From the NCBI GenBank assembly GCA_028281925.1, contig JANQIX010000010.1, positions 1-64,000 on the forward strand: a stretch of 64,000 nucleotides of DNA, in the 5' to 3' direction. Position numbers and translations under genes: made by a program. Position 1 is the first letter of the stretch, and each line of letters opens with the position of its first letter. Positions 44,172 through 52,773 of the stretch are shown here, piece by piece. The stretch is from Alphaproteobacteria bacterium. GTDB lineage: Bacteria > Pseudomonadota > Alphaproteobacteria > DSM-16000 > Inquilinaceae. The notes under the pieces are model-generated. The model did no database searches, was not told the DNA's origin, and saw nothing but the letters and a program-made list of their open reading frames with translations.

Positions 44172-45041
44172 ATGGCGCCGCGGATGGCCAAGCGTCTGCG
44201 ACGGCTGGGCTTTGGGCTGTCGACCCTGCTCGGTTTCGGTGCGCGAGGCTTCTTCATTCCGCATCGCTATGCGTCGACGATCGCACGCCCTGTGCCACCC
44301 AACCCCGCGGTCGAGCGTCTGTTCGCCGACCATTCGACCGCCTTCGCCGATCTCTTGGATCGGCTCGACCGCTATCGGGAAGATCTGACGGCGATCGGGG
44401 CGGACGCACCGCCCGCGCCGCGCTGGGGACAGGGCTGGTTTCCGCGCCTGGACGCCGCCATCGCCTATGCCCTGGTGCGTGAGCGCATGCCGGGACGAAT
44501 CGTCGAGGTCGGCAGCGGCCATTCAACCCGCTTCCTGGCGCGCGCCGTGCGCGATGGCGGGCTGGAGACGCAGATCACGGCGATCGATCCTGAACCCAGA
44601 CGGGCTTTGACCGGGCTGCCGGTCGAGCATCTGGCATGCCCGCTGCAGCAGGCACCGGCCGGCTTGTTCGGCGCGCTCGAGCCAGGCGACATGCTGTTCA
44701 TCGACAGCAGCCACATCGTCATGCCGGGGACCGATTTGGACATTCTGTTCGGCCAGGTTCTCGCGAGCCTGCCGGCCGGCGTGCTTGTGCATGTGCACGA
44801 TATCTTCCTGCCGGACGACTATCCGAAGGACTGGATCTGGCGCGGCTACAACGAGCAGCAGACGGTTGCAGCGCTGCTGGCCGGCGGCGGCATCCGGCCG
44901 CTGTTCGCCTCCCATTACGCCGCGACGCGGATGTCAGACGCGGTCGCCGGCACCGTGGTCGGCCAGATTCCGCTTGCCGAGGGCGTGTATGAGACAAGTC
45001 TGTGGCTGGAAAAGGTCACGCCGCGGCTGTTTACCTTTTAG
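44172..45041 (+). CDS. Class I SAM-dependent methyltransferase (Methyltransf_24 type)
   Basis: A 289-residue protein with a basic N-terminus and a weak hydrophobic stretch that may dock at the membrane. The AdoMet motif is IVEVGSGHSTRFLARAV, the second motif is ITAIDPEPR, and DMLFIDSSH and HVHDIFLPDDY mark the later part of the fold. Related enzymes methylate sugars, rhamnosyl units or small phenolics. It is probably co-transcribed with the metallo-hydrolase 18 bases upstream. The substrate is not predictable from sequence. Confidence 0.8.
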   Translation: MAPRMAKRLRRLGFGLSTLLGFGARGFFIPHRYASTIARPVPPNPAVERLFADHSTAFADLLDRLDRYREDLTAIGADAPPAPRWGQGWFPRLDAAIAYALVRERMPGRIVEVGSGHSTRFLARAVRDGGLETQITAIDPEPRRALTGLPVEHLACPLQQAPAGLFGALEPGDMLFIDSSHIVMPGTDLDILFGQVLASLPAGVLVHVHDIFLPDDYPKDWIWRGYNEQQTVAALLAGGGIRPLFASHYAATRMSDAVAGTVVGQIPLAEGVYETSLWLEKVTPRLFTF

Positions 45042-45205
45042 AAACTACAAATATTCAGTAATTTTCGTACCGATCCTCGCCGCTCCGGCGTCATGAGTTT
45101 GCCCGATCGCCGCGCGATTCGCCATAGTATGATAACAATATTGCTCGCAAAATACTGTTCCCCATCTTAGATTCAGAGGAAAGAACAAACTGAGGAGTTG
45201 CCACC

Positions 45206-45292
45206 ATGCGCCGGGAAACGCTGCATGTGATCGAACATGCCAAGCTTGCGGCCGCCGTGATTTGTGCCGCCGCTCTGTTGTTGATTGCCTGA
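45206..45292 (+). CDS. Putative 28-residue membrane-type small protein
   Basis: A short frame, MRRETLHVIEHAKLAAAVIC and then eight hydrophobic residues, ends with TGA at 45290-45292. A strong GAGGAG ribosome site lies eight bases before the ATG, unusual for a random frame in this gap. The second half is hydrophobic, so it could be a single-pass membrane or membrane-associated peptide. The gap around it (45042-45406) is AT-rich near 45045-45180, consistent with a promoter (TTGCTC at 45142, ATCTTA at 45165). It is not recognised as a known family. Confidence 0.5.
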   Translation: MRRETLHVIEHAKLAAAVICAAALLLIA

Positions 45293-45406
45293 CGATATCT
45301 GCGCCCATCGGCTGCGGTTCCGTGATCGCTCAATGGCCTGAGGGCAGTCGAGCGATCACATAGGCTTGATGCCGCGCGATGTTGCGCTGCCGCCCTGGGC
45401 AGCCTT

Positions 45407-46777
45407 ATGTGGCTGTCTATGGTCCAGCTTCCAACCCTTTCTGCCGCTCGCCGGCTCTTTGACAGTCAGCCGACAGACACGCTGTCGGAGCGCGTACGCG
45501 CGGCCATCCGTGTGCAGGAAGAGCACAGCGAGATCCTGATCGGGTGGGTGCAGTTCGCGATCGTCTGCGTCTTCGGGATCCTCTATGCCGTCACGCCGCG
45601 CGCCGGCGGCAGCGTCGACATGATGTTCGAGCCGGTGCCGAAGGTGCTGGCGGCCTATCTGACCTTCACCGTCCTGCGACTGATTCTGGCTTACCGACGG
45701 TACACGCCGGCGTGGCTGCTTTATCTTTCCGTTGTGGTCGACATGGCGCTGTTGATGGCGCTGATCTGGAGCTTCCACATTCAATACGGCCAGCCGCCTG
45801 CCTTCTATCTGAAGGCGCCGACACTGATCTATGTGTTCATCTTCATTGCCCTGCGCGCGCTCAGGTTCGACCCGCGATACGTCCTGACATCGGGCATTGT
45901 CGCCGCCATCGGCTGGGTTCTGCTGTTGAGCATCGCGGTCACCGAGACGCCGGATGCGGTCACCCGCGACTATGTCGGCTACATGACCAGCAACATGATC
46001 CTGATCGGGGCGGAAATCGATAAGATCGTCTCGATCCTGGTGGTCACCATGGTGCTGACCGTGGCGCTGGCCAGGGCGCGTCGGCTCTTGGTGATCTCCG
46101 TTCGCGAAGGGGCGGCGGCGGAGGATCTCAAGCGCTTTTTCGCACCCGACGTGGCGCGGGCCATCACCCATGCAGACATGGCCATCACCGCCGGGGAGGG
46201 CCAATCACGCGAGGCTGCGATCCTGATGATCGACATCCGCGGCTTCACGGCCTTCGCGTCGGCCATCGATCCGAACGACGTCATCAGGCTGTTGGCCGAC
46301 TATCAGCGGTTCATGGTGCCGGCGGTGCAGCGCCATGGCGGCCAGATCGACAAGTTCATGGGCGACGGCATCATCGCCACATTCGGCGCCCTGCAGCCCA
46401 GCGACAGCTATGCCGCCGACGCGCTGCGTGCCGTCGAAGACGTGCTGGAGCAGGCTGTCCGATGGAACGCCTATCGGGCGTCGCTTGGCTATCCGACGGT
46501 GCTTCGCGTGAACGCCGCCGCCGCGACGGGGAACGTGATCTTCGGCACGGTCGGCGATCCGACGCGGCTGGAGTACACGGTTATCGGCGACGCCGTGAAC
46601 ATGGCCTCGAAGCTCGAGGCCCACAACAAGGTTCTGGTAAGCCGCGCCATTCTGCCGGCCGCCACGCTCAGCCTCGCGCGATCCCAGGGCTATCAGCCGG
46701 CACTCGACTGGCGCCACCACGACGGTCAGCAGGTCGTGGGGCTCGCCAGCGGAATCGACGTCGCGGCCGTGTCCTAG
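45407..46777 (+). CDS. Membrane-bound class III adenylate/guanylate cyclase
   Basis: A 456-residue cyclase. About five or six membrane segments lie between residues 45 and 220. The catalytic domain (about 260-430) has the metal aspartates Asp276 (MIDIRGF) and Asp320 (FMGDGIIATFG) and the DAVNMASKLE segment that lines the dimer interface. The RLEYTVIGD stretch is typical of class III enzymes. Product is probably cAMP. The stand-alone cyclic-nucleotide-binding protein gene 2.6 kb downstream (49390-49875) may be part of the same signalling chain. The start could also be ATG 45419. Confidence 0.88.
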   Translation: MWLSMVQLPTLSAARRLFDSQPTDTLSERVRAAIRVQEEHSEILIGWVQFAIVCVFGILYAVTPRAGGSVDMMFEPVPKVLAAYLTFTVLRLILAYRRYTPAWLLYLSVVVDMALLMALIWSFHIQYGQPPAFYLKAPTLIYVFIFIALRALRFDPRYVLTSGIVAAIGWVLLLSIAVTETPDAVTRDYVGYMTSNMILIGAEIDKIVSILVVTMVLTVALARARRLLVISVREGAAAEDLKRFFAPDVARAITHADMAITAGEGQSREAAILMIDIRGFTAFASAIDPNDVIRLLADYQRFMVPAVQRHGGQIDKFMGDGIIATFGALQPSDSYAADALRAVEDVLEQAVRWNAYRASLGYPTVLRVNAAAATGNVIFGTVGDPTRLEYTVIGDAVNMASKLEAHNKVLVSRAILPAATLSLARSQGYQPALDWRHHDGQQVVGLASGIDVAAVS

Positions 46778-46868
46778 AGCCGGCCCTGGCATCGATCAGG
46801 GCGAGGCCGATCTTGTCGCCCCAATCCGAAGAGACATCGTGGACGGTCCTTGTGGCCTGCGCTCAAGT

Positions 46869-47312
46869 TTAGAGACAGGCTTCCAGATCATCCCCCAATC
46901 CGGGATAGGACTGCTCCAGGCGCTCCTGCATCTCTCTGTCTGGGTCGATGTCGACATCGATCAGTGCCTGCTTGTCCTCGTCGGACAGCGGCTCGAATGC
47001 GGCCATTACGCAATCCATGACCTGGTCGCGCTCGCCATCGTCGAGATCGGGTTCGTACTGCCTCACCGCTGCCTCGACAGCATCTCGAAACACGCCGTCG
47101 ATGCCTGCGTCAGCGCCGCTCAGGCGCCATGTCCCGTCGCCAAGCAACAGATAGGTCAACCCGTCTTCTCCCGTGCCGACGATTGCTGGCTGCCATGTGC
47201 CGTCGGCAGAGATCACATACGTTGCGCCATCGTCCGCCGTAACCAGCACGTCGTCCGCTACAGCAACCGAAGTCGCGCCGGCAACAATCATGGCCGCTAG
47301 CAAGGCCCGCAT
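46869..47312 (-). CDS. Secreted hypothetical protein
   Basis: A 147-residue exported protein with a short signal peptide (MRALLAAMIVAGATSVAVA). The mature protein has a repeat-like pair, DDGATYVISADGTWQP and EDGLTYLLLGDGTWRL, suggestive of a small two-strand module, then an acidic helical region with DLDDGERDQVMDCVMAAF. Two cysteines (in DCVM and at the C-terminal EACL) may form a disulfide. It is convergent with the cyclase gene. No family is recognised. Confidence 0.65.
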   Translation of the reverse strand: MRALLAAMIVAGATSVAVADDVLVTADDGATYVISADGTWQPAIVGTGEDGLTYLLLGDGTWRLSGADAGIDGVFRDAVEAAVRQYEPDLDDGERDQVMDCVMAAFEPLSDEDKQALIDVDIDPDREMQERLEQSYPGLGDDLEACL

Positions 47313-47449
47313 GGCATCCTCCCTCCATCTGTGGTGATGATGGCCTGGAGCGCGCCCCGGCCGCGCGCCATGTTAAGCGCGCGCGGCCCACGTCGCCAGC
47401 GATCCGCGTGGCGGACCGGCGAAGGGGCCGGGCCGGCAGGAGATTGGGT

Positions 47450-48235
47450 GTGGAATTCGACGACACGCAGATCCATCGCTATGCCAGGCACATCATCCTG
47501 CCGGAGATCGGCGGGGCAGGACAGGCGGTACTGCTGCAGTCCCGCGTCCTGGTGATTGGCGCCGGTGGCCTGGGATCGGCCCTGCTGCTGTATCTCGCGG
47601 CAGCCGGCATCGGCACGCTGGGCATTGTCGACGACGATACCGTCGACCTCAGCAACTTGCAGCGCCAGGTCATTCACGACACAGGCACCATCGGCACTAC
47701 CAAGGTTGCCAGCGCTGCAGCGCGGATCCGCGCCCTGAACCCTGATGTTGTGGTCGAGCCTCACGCCATGCGTCTGACAGCCGACAACGCCGCCGATCTC
47801 GTCGGCCCCTACGATTTGGTCGCCGACGGAAGCGACAATTTCGCCACGCGCTACGTCGTCAACGACGCCTGCTTCCGGGCCGGCAAGCCGCTGGTCTCCG
47901 CCGCCATATTGCGGTTTGAAGGCCAGCTCGCCACTTTCTGCGCTGGCGACGACTGTCCCTGCTATCGATGCCTGTACCCCGCTGCCCCGCCGGACGACAT
48001 GGTGCCGAGCTGCGCCCAGGCCGGCGTTCTCGGCGCGCTCGCCGGTGTCATGGGGTCGCTGCAGGCGATCGAGGTGATCAAGCAGCGGCTCGGGCTCGGT
48101 AACGGCCTGACCGGCCGGCTGCTGTTGTATGATGCGTTGGGCCACGGCTTCCGGACCCTGACGGTCAAGCGTGACCCCGACTGTGCGCTCTGTGGCGTTT
48201 CGCCGTCACTCCGGGTTGGTGGCAGTCATGCCTGA
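47450..48235 (+). CDS. moeB: MoeB/ThiF-family sulfur-carrier adenylyltransferase
   Basis: A 261-residue E1-like enzyme that activates the C-terminus of a ubiquitin-like sulfur carrier (MoaD or ThiS). Key features are RYARHIILPEIGGAGQ, the ATP loop GAGGLGSALL, DDDTVDLSNLQRQ, DGSDNFATRY and SCAQAGVLG, with zinc ligands in two CxxC pairs (CYRC and CALC). It lacks the rhodanese domain of some homologues. The GTG at 47450 follows CAGGAGA. Which carrier it serves is not decided by sequence; a DsrE-family gene overlaps its end by eight bases. Confidence 0.85.
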   Translation: MEFDDTQIHRYARHIILPEIGGAGQAVLLQSRVLVIGAGGLGSALLLYLAAAGIGTLGIVDDDTVDLSNLQRQVIHDTGTIGTTKVASAAARIRALNPDVVVEPHAMRLTADNAADLVGPYDLVADGSDNFATRYVVNDACFRAGKPLVSAAILRFEGQLATFCAGDDCPCYRCLYPAAPPDDMVPSCAQAGVLGALAGVMGSLQAIEVIKQRLGLGNGLTGRLLLYDALGHGFRTLTVKRDPDCALCGVSPSLRVGGSHA

Positions 48236-48629
48236 GGGCGTACGCGCGCTTTCCATCGTCGTCTTCGACGGCGCTTTCTCGCGCGTACACTATGCCCTGG
48301 TGCTTGCCAGTGCTGCTGCCGCCAGCAACCGGGACGTCACGCTGTTCTTCACCGGCCGTGCGCTCTTTGCGCTGACTCGGGCGGGATGGCGGAGCCTGGA
48401 CGGCGAGCCTGAGGCACACAATGCGCACGCGCAAGCCTGCGGGACCGCCACGTTCGACGAGCTTATGGCCGCATGCCGCGACCTCGGTGTGCGGTTCATG
48501 GCCTGCGAGATGGGTCTGAGGGTCGCGGGCCTGGAGGCCGAAGCGCTGACGGAAGCCGAGGCGAAGGTTACCGGCGTTGTCACATTCCTTAACGGGACGC
48601 CGGCGGATGCTCAAATGCTGTTCATCTGA
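48228..48629 (+). CDS. DsrE-family protein
   Basis: A 133-residue protein of the DsrE/DsrF-like fold: LSIVVFDGAFSRVHYALVLASAAAASN, then DVTLFFTGRALFAL, a variable loop, and FDELMAACRDLGVRFMACEMGLRVAGL. The cysteine in MACEMG is at the position of the catalytic sulfur-carrying cysteine of the family. Members shuttle persulfide sulfur or act as peroxiredoxin-like membrane partners. It overlaps the MoeB/ThiF-like gene by eight bases and is thus coupled to it, which points to sulfur transfer in cofactor or tRNA modification. Confidence 0.8.
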   Translation: MPEGVRALSIVVFDGAFSRVHYALVLASAAAASNRDVTLFFTGRALFALTRAGWRSLDGEPEAHNAHAQACGTATFDELMAACRDLGVRFMACEMGLRVAGLEAEALTEAEAKVTGVVTFLNGTPADAQMLFI

Positions 48630-48725
48630 TTGTCACAACCAGCGTTTCGGGAACATTGTCCTTCGGTCGCGGGCAGAAAATGAACCAAGTTTGCCGAATC
48701 GGAGCGATTTCCTTGAGCGAGATCG

Positions 48726-49361
48726 TTGCACTATGCCGATCGCTTCGCCAAACTCTGTTTCGAGTCCACGCTAATTCGAACAGTTGGGCGAAGCAGTCAA
48801 TTGATCAATTTCGGCCGCACAAAGAACCGCGGGATTGCCGCGTTCCTGCGCCCGCCGAACGAGCCAGCCGCTCCGGCGACGCCGGCCGGCAATGCCTCGC
48901 GGGGCGGGCCGGTCGTTGATCACGAAGATTTCTCCCATGACGATATCAGCAGCCCGATGGTGCGCGACTTCTACCGGTATTGGCTGGACCTGGCCGCCGG
49001 GCGTCCGATGCCGCACCAGGGCGAAGTGGACCCGACGCGGATCCCCAAGCATGTGCTGCCGTTCATCAACCTGACCGATGTCGGTGCCGATGGCCGGTTC
49101 AAGGCGCGGCTGGCCGGCACCAAGGTGGTTGCGCTGTCTGGTATGGAGATCACCGGCCGGTTCATCGACGAGATCCCCGGCGCGGAGGACATGCTCAAGC
49201 AGTTCCAGCGGCTCCTGAAGTCCCGCAAACCATTCCACTGCATCGTGCCGCTGACATGGTCGGCCTTGAACTACAAGTGGTGCGAGACGGTTGTCTGCCC
49301 ACTGGCCGGCGAAGGCGACCGGCGCATCGGGCGGCTGATCTCCGCCACCGCGTTCGATTGA
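48726..49361 (+). CDS. PAS-domain protein
   Basis: A protein of up to 211 residues with one PAS-type domain at about 80-210: VRDFYRYWLDLAAGRPMPHQ, RIPKHVLPFINLTDV, RLAGTKVVALSGMEITGRFIDEI, and a closing WCETVVCPLAG strand. This PAS_5-like class is common as a stand-alone protein in Rhodospirillales and has no enzyme module. The start is uncertain: TTG 48726 or TTG 48801, neither with a strong ribosome site; the N-terminal 60 residues are low-complexity. Confidence 0.7.
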   Translation: MHYADRFAKLCFESTLIRTVGRSSQLINFGRTKNRGIAAFLRPPNEPAAPATPAGNASRGGPVVDHEDFSHDDISSPMVRDFYRYWLDLAAGRPMPHQGEVDPTRIPKHVLPFINLTDVGADGRFKARLAGTKVVALSGMEITGRFIDEIPGAEDMLKQFQRLLKSRKPFHCIVPLTWSALNYKWCETVVCPLAGEGDRRIGRLISATAFD

Positions 49362-49389
49362 CGGGTCGGCCGCCACCCGCCTGAAGATT

Positions 49390-49875
49390 TCACGACGGAT
49401 CGGGTGACGCGGCTTCTTCCAGTTCGCGGACCCGCTGTTCGGCCCGACTGGCATCCTTGGTCGTCTTCTCCAGGCGTTGCGCCAGTACGCGCATGATCTC
49501 TACGGCCATCTGCGGAAACTCGGTGATCAAGCGGAAGAACAGGTCCTTGGTGATACGCAGGGTCACCAGGTCGGTCTTGGCGCGCACCGTTGCCGTTCGG
49601 GGCACGTCGCACAGGATCGCGATCTCACCGACGAAGTCGTTGCGCTTCAACGTAGCCACGCGGAACGGTTCGCCGCCGGCACTGACCAGGACATCCGCCT
49701 CACCCTGCATGATGATATAGGCGCTGTCTCCCATCTCATTCTGCTCGCACACCACCTCGCCAGCGCGGAAGTTGAGCCGCTCGCTGGTGAAGGCAAGCAG
49801 CTTCAGCTTGGAGGTCTCGATATTGGCGAACAGGGGTATGCGCTTGAGAAGCTCAACCTCTTGCAGGATGCTCAT
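49390..49875 (-). CDS. Cyclic-nucleotide-binding-domain protein
   Basis: A 161-residue protein that is essentially one cNMP-binding domain (about 10-130): SKLKLLAFTSERLNFRAGEV, GDSAYIIMQGEADVLV, then the phosphate-binding FVGEIAILCDVPRTATVRA, followed by a helical tail with MRVLAQRLEKTTKD. No DNA-binding or kinase domain is attached. The start at 49875 is chosen because GGAGAC precedes it; a start at 49905 would overlap the upstream gene. It is 26 bases after the ABC-exporter-like gene, so the two are co-transcribed, and it may gate that protein in response to cAMP. Confidence 0.85.
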   Translation of the reverse strand: MSILQEVELLKRIPLFANIETSKLKLLAFTSERLNFRAGEVVCEQNEMGDSAYIIMQGEADVLVSAGGEPFRVATLKRNDFVGEIAILCDVPRTATVRAKTDLVTLRITKDLFFRLITEFPQMAVEIMRVLAQRLEKTTKDASRAEQRVRELEEAASPDPS

Positions 49876-49901
49876 GCCGTCGTCTCCAGTCCTGTTCCCT
49901 G

Positions 49902-52553
49902 TCACTCGCCTTCAAGCATCGCGCTCAATGCGCTGCCGGTGCGGTCGCGAAGCCCGGAGAAGCTTCCGCGCTCTGTCAACTTGCCATCCCGGACCACGAT
50001 CACTTCGTCGAAATCGCGGGCCATGCCGGCGCGGTGCACACCCCAGATCAGGCCGCGGCCCTGGAACCGGGTCCGGATAGCGTCGCCGATCCGCTGCTGG
50101 GCCGCGGCATCCATCCGGGCCGTGGCCTCATTCAGGATCAGCACCTCCGGCTCTTTCAGCATCGCACGGGCCAGACCCAGCTTCTGCTGCTGGGCGGAGG
50201 TGAGCCGCGAGCCCGCGACGCCGACGGACATGTCCAAGCCGGTCTCCATGACGGTCGTACGCAGGTTCAGCGCATCGACGATCTCGGCAATCAGCGCCTG
50301 GACCTTGTCCTGCGATCCCGCCTGGCCATAGCGGACCTTGCCGAACAGGATGTTGTCCTGGATCGTCGCCGCCGTGTTGTACCGTGTCACGTCGAAGAAC
50401 TCGACGGACCCGCGCAGATCCTCGGGCAGGTTGGCGGCAAACGCCCGGCGCGCCTGCAGGATGCGCTCTTGGATCGTGTCGACGATCAGGTCCAGGCGGT
50501 GGCGGGACACCACCAGTTTGAACGGTAGCGACATCAGGCGCGACCGATCTTCCGGCCGCAAAGCGGCAGTCCCTTCCTTGCGGACTCGCGCCACCAGCGG
50601 CTGGTAGTCGGGCAGATCTTCGGAGCTGATGAACGAGAACTGTTCGAAGAATTCGTGGCCAGGCGGCAGGTCGGCGAAAATCTCGATCATCATCTCGGCC
50701 ACTTCGGTGCCGATGCGCAGGAACTCTTCCGAGAGCCCCACTTCGGCCAGCACCGACAGCACATAGGGATGATCGGCCATGGCGTCCGGCGCGAAGGTCT
50801 TTCCCACCGGCGTGCCGAACAGCAGGTTCTCCGCCACGCTGGCGCTGGTGTTATAGCGGTCCGCATCGAACAGCTCGACCAGGGCCTCGTCCATGCCATC
50901 GCCGTTCAGCCGTTCGCGGATCGCCTCGCGGGCACGCAACACGTTCTCCGCCGCCGCCGTGTTGGCCGCCGGATCGATGGAGCCGTTCAGGCCCAAGCGG
51001 TAGACGTCTTCCGCCATCTCGACGACGCTGAGGATCTCCAACGCCTGCGCCGAAAGCTCTTCGGCACTGGCCGCACCGGCAGACCGGTGGTCGACCCAGT
51101 CGGCGTTGATGTCGTCGACCGTGTTGCCGGCGATCTCGGCCTCCATGATACGCCGACGCCGTGCCGCCTCTTCGTCCGCGGAATAGGCTACCTCGGCAAC
51201 CGGGCGATGCTTCAGTCCATAGTAGAGATTCGCCCGCAACGAGTCGGAGAACATGTACGGCCCCTGCCCGACATAGGCAAAGGCGCGGCCCGTCACCGCT
51301 TCCGGCAGTTCGGCCATGTCGTGCTCACCCAGCCGGACGCGCCCTGAGGTCGGAACCAGAAGACGCGCCACCATCATCAACAGTTCGTCCCGGCCGCCGC
51401 CGCCGGCATCGAGAATCGCCACATGCCGGTTCAACGGCAGCGTCATCGACAGCCCCTCCACGGCCGGAATGCTGCCTTCCTCGACATAAGTCACATTGGC
51501 AAACGACACCTCCTGCGGCAGCGGGCCGGCAAACGTGGCCTCGTCCATCAACTGCGCTTCGGGTTGAATGTCCGCGGGCTGGAACTGCTCCACCACCTGC
51601 TCGTACTTGATGCGGGCGTCTTCGGTCCGCTGATAGAAGTTCAACAATTCGCGCCACGGGCCGGAAAGGTCCTTATAGGCCGCGAGCACGGCAACCAGCG
51701 CGCCGAACGAAAGCTCTCCCTTGATCACCAGATAACCGCCAATGGAATAGAAGAAGAAAGGTGTGATCTGATTAATAAAATTGTTGAGAAATTTAATGAA
51801 AAACTTCCGATTGAAGATCTCATAGCGGATTTGATAAATCGTTCCCAGCCGATCTGCCGCGTCCGCCAGGTGGTAGCTCGACGTGTCGTGGGCGTGGATC
51901 TCCTGCGTGCCGGCCACGGTCTCGCCGATTCGATCGGACAGTTCGCGCACGGCACGCACGCGACGCTTGCCGAGCTGATTCACGTGCCACTGCAGCTTGG
52001 GAATGATGTAGGCCTGCAGCGGATAGAGCGCGATCGCGGCCGCCCCCAGCACCGGATCCTGGATGAAGATGAAGACCAGATAGGTCAGCAGCGTGCCGCC
52101 CTGGAACGCGGGCAGCGCATAGGCATCGCCGACAAACCCCCCAAGCGGCTCCACCTCCGCGGTGATCATCGGAATGATCTCGCCCTGGCTCATCCGCTTG
52201 AACCGGGGCAGACGGAAGCGCAGCACGCGGGTATAGAGCTCGTAGCGCAACCGCCGCAACATTCGCTCGCCGAGCCGGCCGCGATACACGTTAATGTAAT
52301 ACTTGAATCCGCCGTTTATCAGTACGAGCGCCAGAAAAGCGCCACACAGTACAAACAGAAATTCAATCTGTTCAAATGGTACCCCAAGTACTGTTTGAGG
52401 AAACTCCGTGCCGCCGATCGCCTCATTGATAATAATTTTCGGCAGTTCCAAGGTATAATATAGAATTGGAAATGACAGCACCGTCAGAAACAGAATGTAG
52501 ATCTGCTCCCTCTTGCTGTACTTCCAGACAAAGCCGAAGATGTTTTTCTGCAT
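49902..52553 (-). CDS. ABC-exporter-like protein with degenerate nucleotide site and large insertion
   Basis: An 883-residue protein. An ABC exporter membrane domain (about 1-320, six hydrophobic segments, with NRHVAILD at the start of the nucleotide domain) is joined to an unusual nucleotide domain. Walker A reads DAGGGGRDE (382-390): the lysine is Arg388 and the next Ser is Asp389. The signature is LTSAQ (784-788) rather than LSGGQ, and Walker B is LILNE with Asn808. Between Walker A and signature lie about 400 residues, against about 100 normally. A Q-loop-like ANLYYG or ENLLFG segment appears three times. The protein is probably poorly catalytic or a regulator. It is divergent from the glycosyltransferase operon and likely linked to it. 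Confidence 0.8.
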   Translation of the reverse strand: MQKNIFGFVWKYSKREQIYILFLTVLSFPILYYTLELPKIIINEAIGGTEFPQTVLGVPFEQIEFLFVLCGAFLALVLINGGFKYYINVYRGRLGERMLRRLRYELYTRVLRFRLPRFKRMSQGEIIPMITAEVEPLGGFVGDAYALPAFQGGTLLTYLVFIFIQDPVLGAAAIALYPLQAYIIPKLQWHVNQLGKRRVRAVRELSDRIGETVAGTQEIHAHDTSSYHLADAADRLGTIYQIRYEIFNRKFFIKFLNNFINQITPFFFYSIGGYLVIKGELSFGALVAVLAAYKDLSGPWRELLNFYQRTEDARIKYEQVVEQFQPADIQPEAQLMDEATFAGPLPQEVSFANVTYVEEGSIPAVEGLSMTLPLNRHVAILDAGGGGRDELLMMVARLLVPTSGRVRLGEHDMAELPEAVTGRAFAYVGQGPYMFSDSLRANLYYGLKHRPVAEVAYSADEEAARRRRIMEAEIAGNTVDDINADWVDHRSAGAASAEELSAQALEILSVVEMAEDVYRLGLNGSIDPAANTAAAENVLRAREAIRERLNGDGMDEALVELFDADRYNTSASVAENLLFGTPVGKTFAPDAMADHPYVLSVLAEVGLSEEFLRIGTEVAEMMIEIFADLPPGHEFFEQFSFISSEDLPDYQPLVARVRKEGTAALRPEDRSRLMSLPFKLVVSRHRLDLIVDTIQERILQARRAFAANLPEDLRGSVEFFDVTRYNTAATIQDNILFGKVRYGQAGSQDKVQALIAEIVDALNLRTTVMETGLDMSVGVAGSRLTSAQQQKLGLARAMLKEPEVLILNEATARMDAAAQQRIGDAIRTRFQGRGLIWGVHRAGMARDFDEVIVVRDGKLTERGSFSGLRDRTGSALSAMLEGE

Positions 52554-52773
52554 CGAAAATCAAATCAAGCGTCGTCGAGTGATTGTGATCCACCTTGAAG
52601 TGGCGACACCGGCACGCCGTCCGGGCGATGACCATATCGCCTTTGCTTGGGTGCAGCAAATGCCATGGTTTCGAGGTCGGGCTTCGTGGTAGAGAAGGGG
52701 CCGGCGCACGCGGCGGGCACGTCTGTGGGCGTGACGGCGGCGCCGGAGCGATCCGGCCGCGCAAGGTGCTGGG

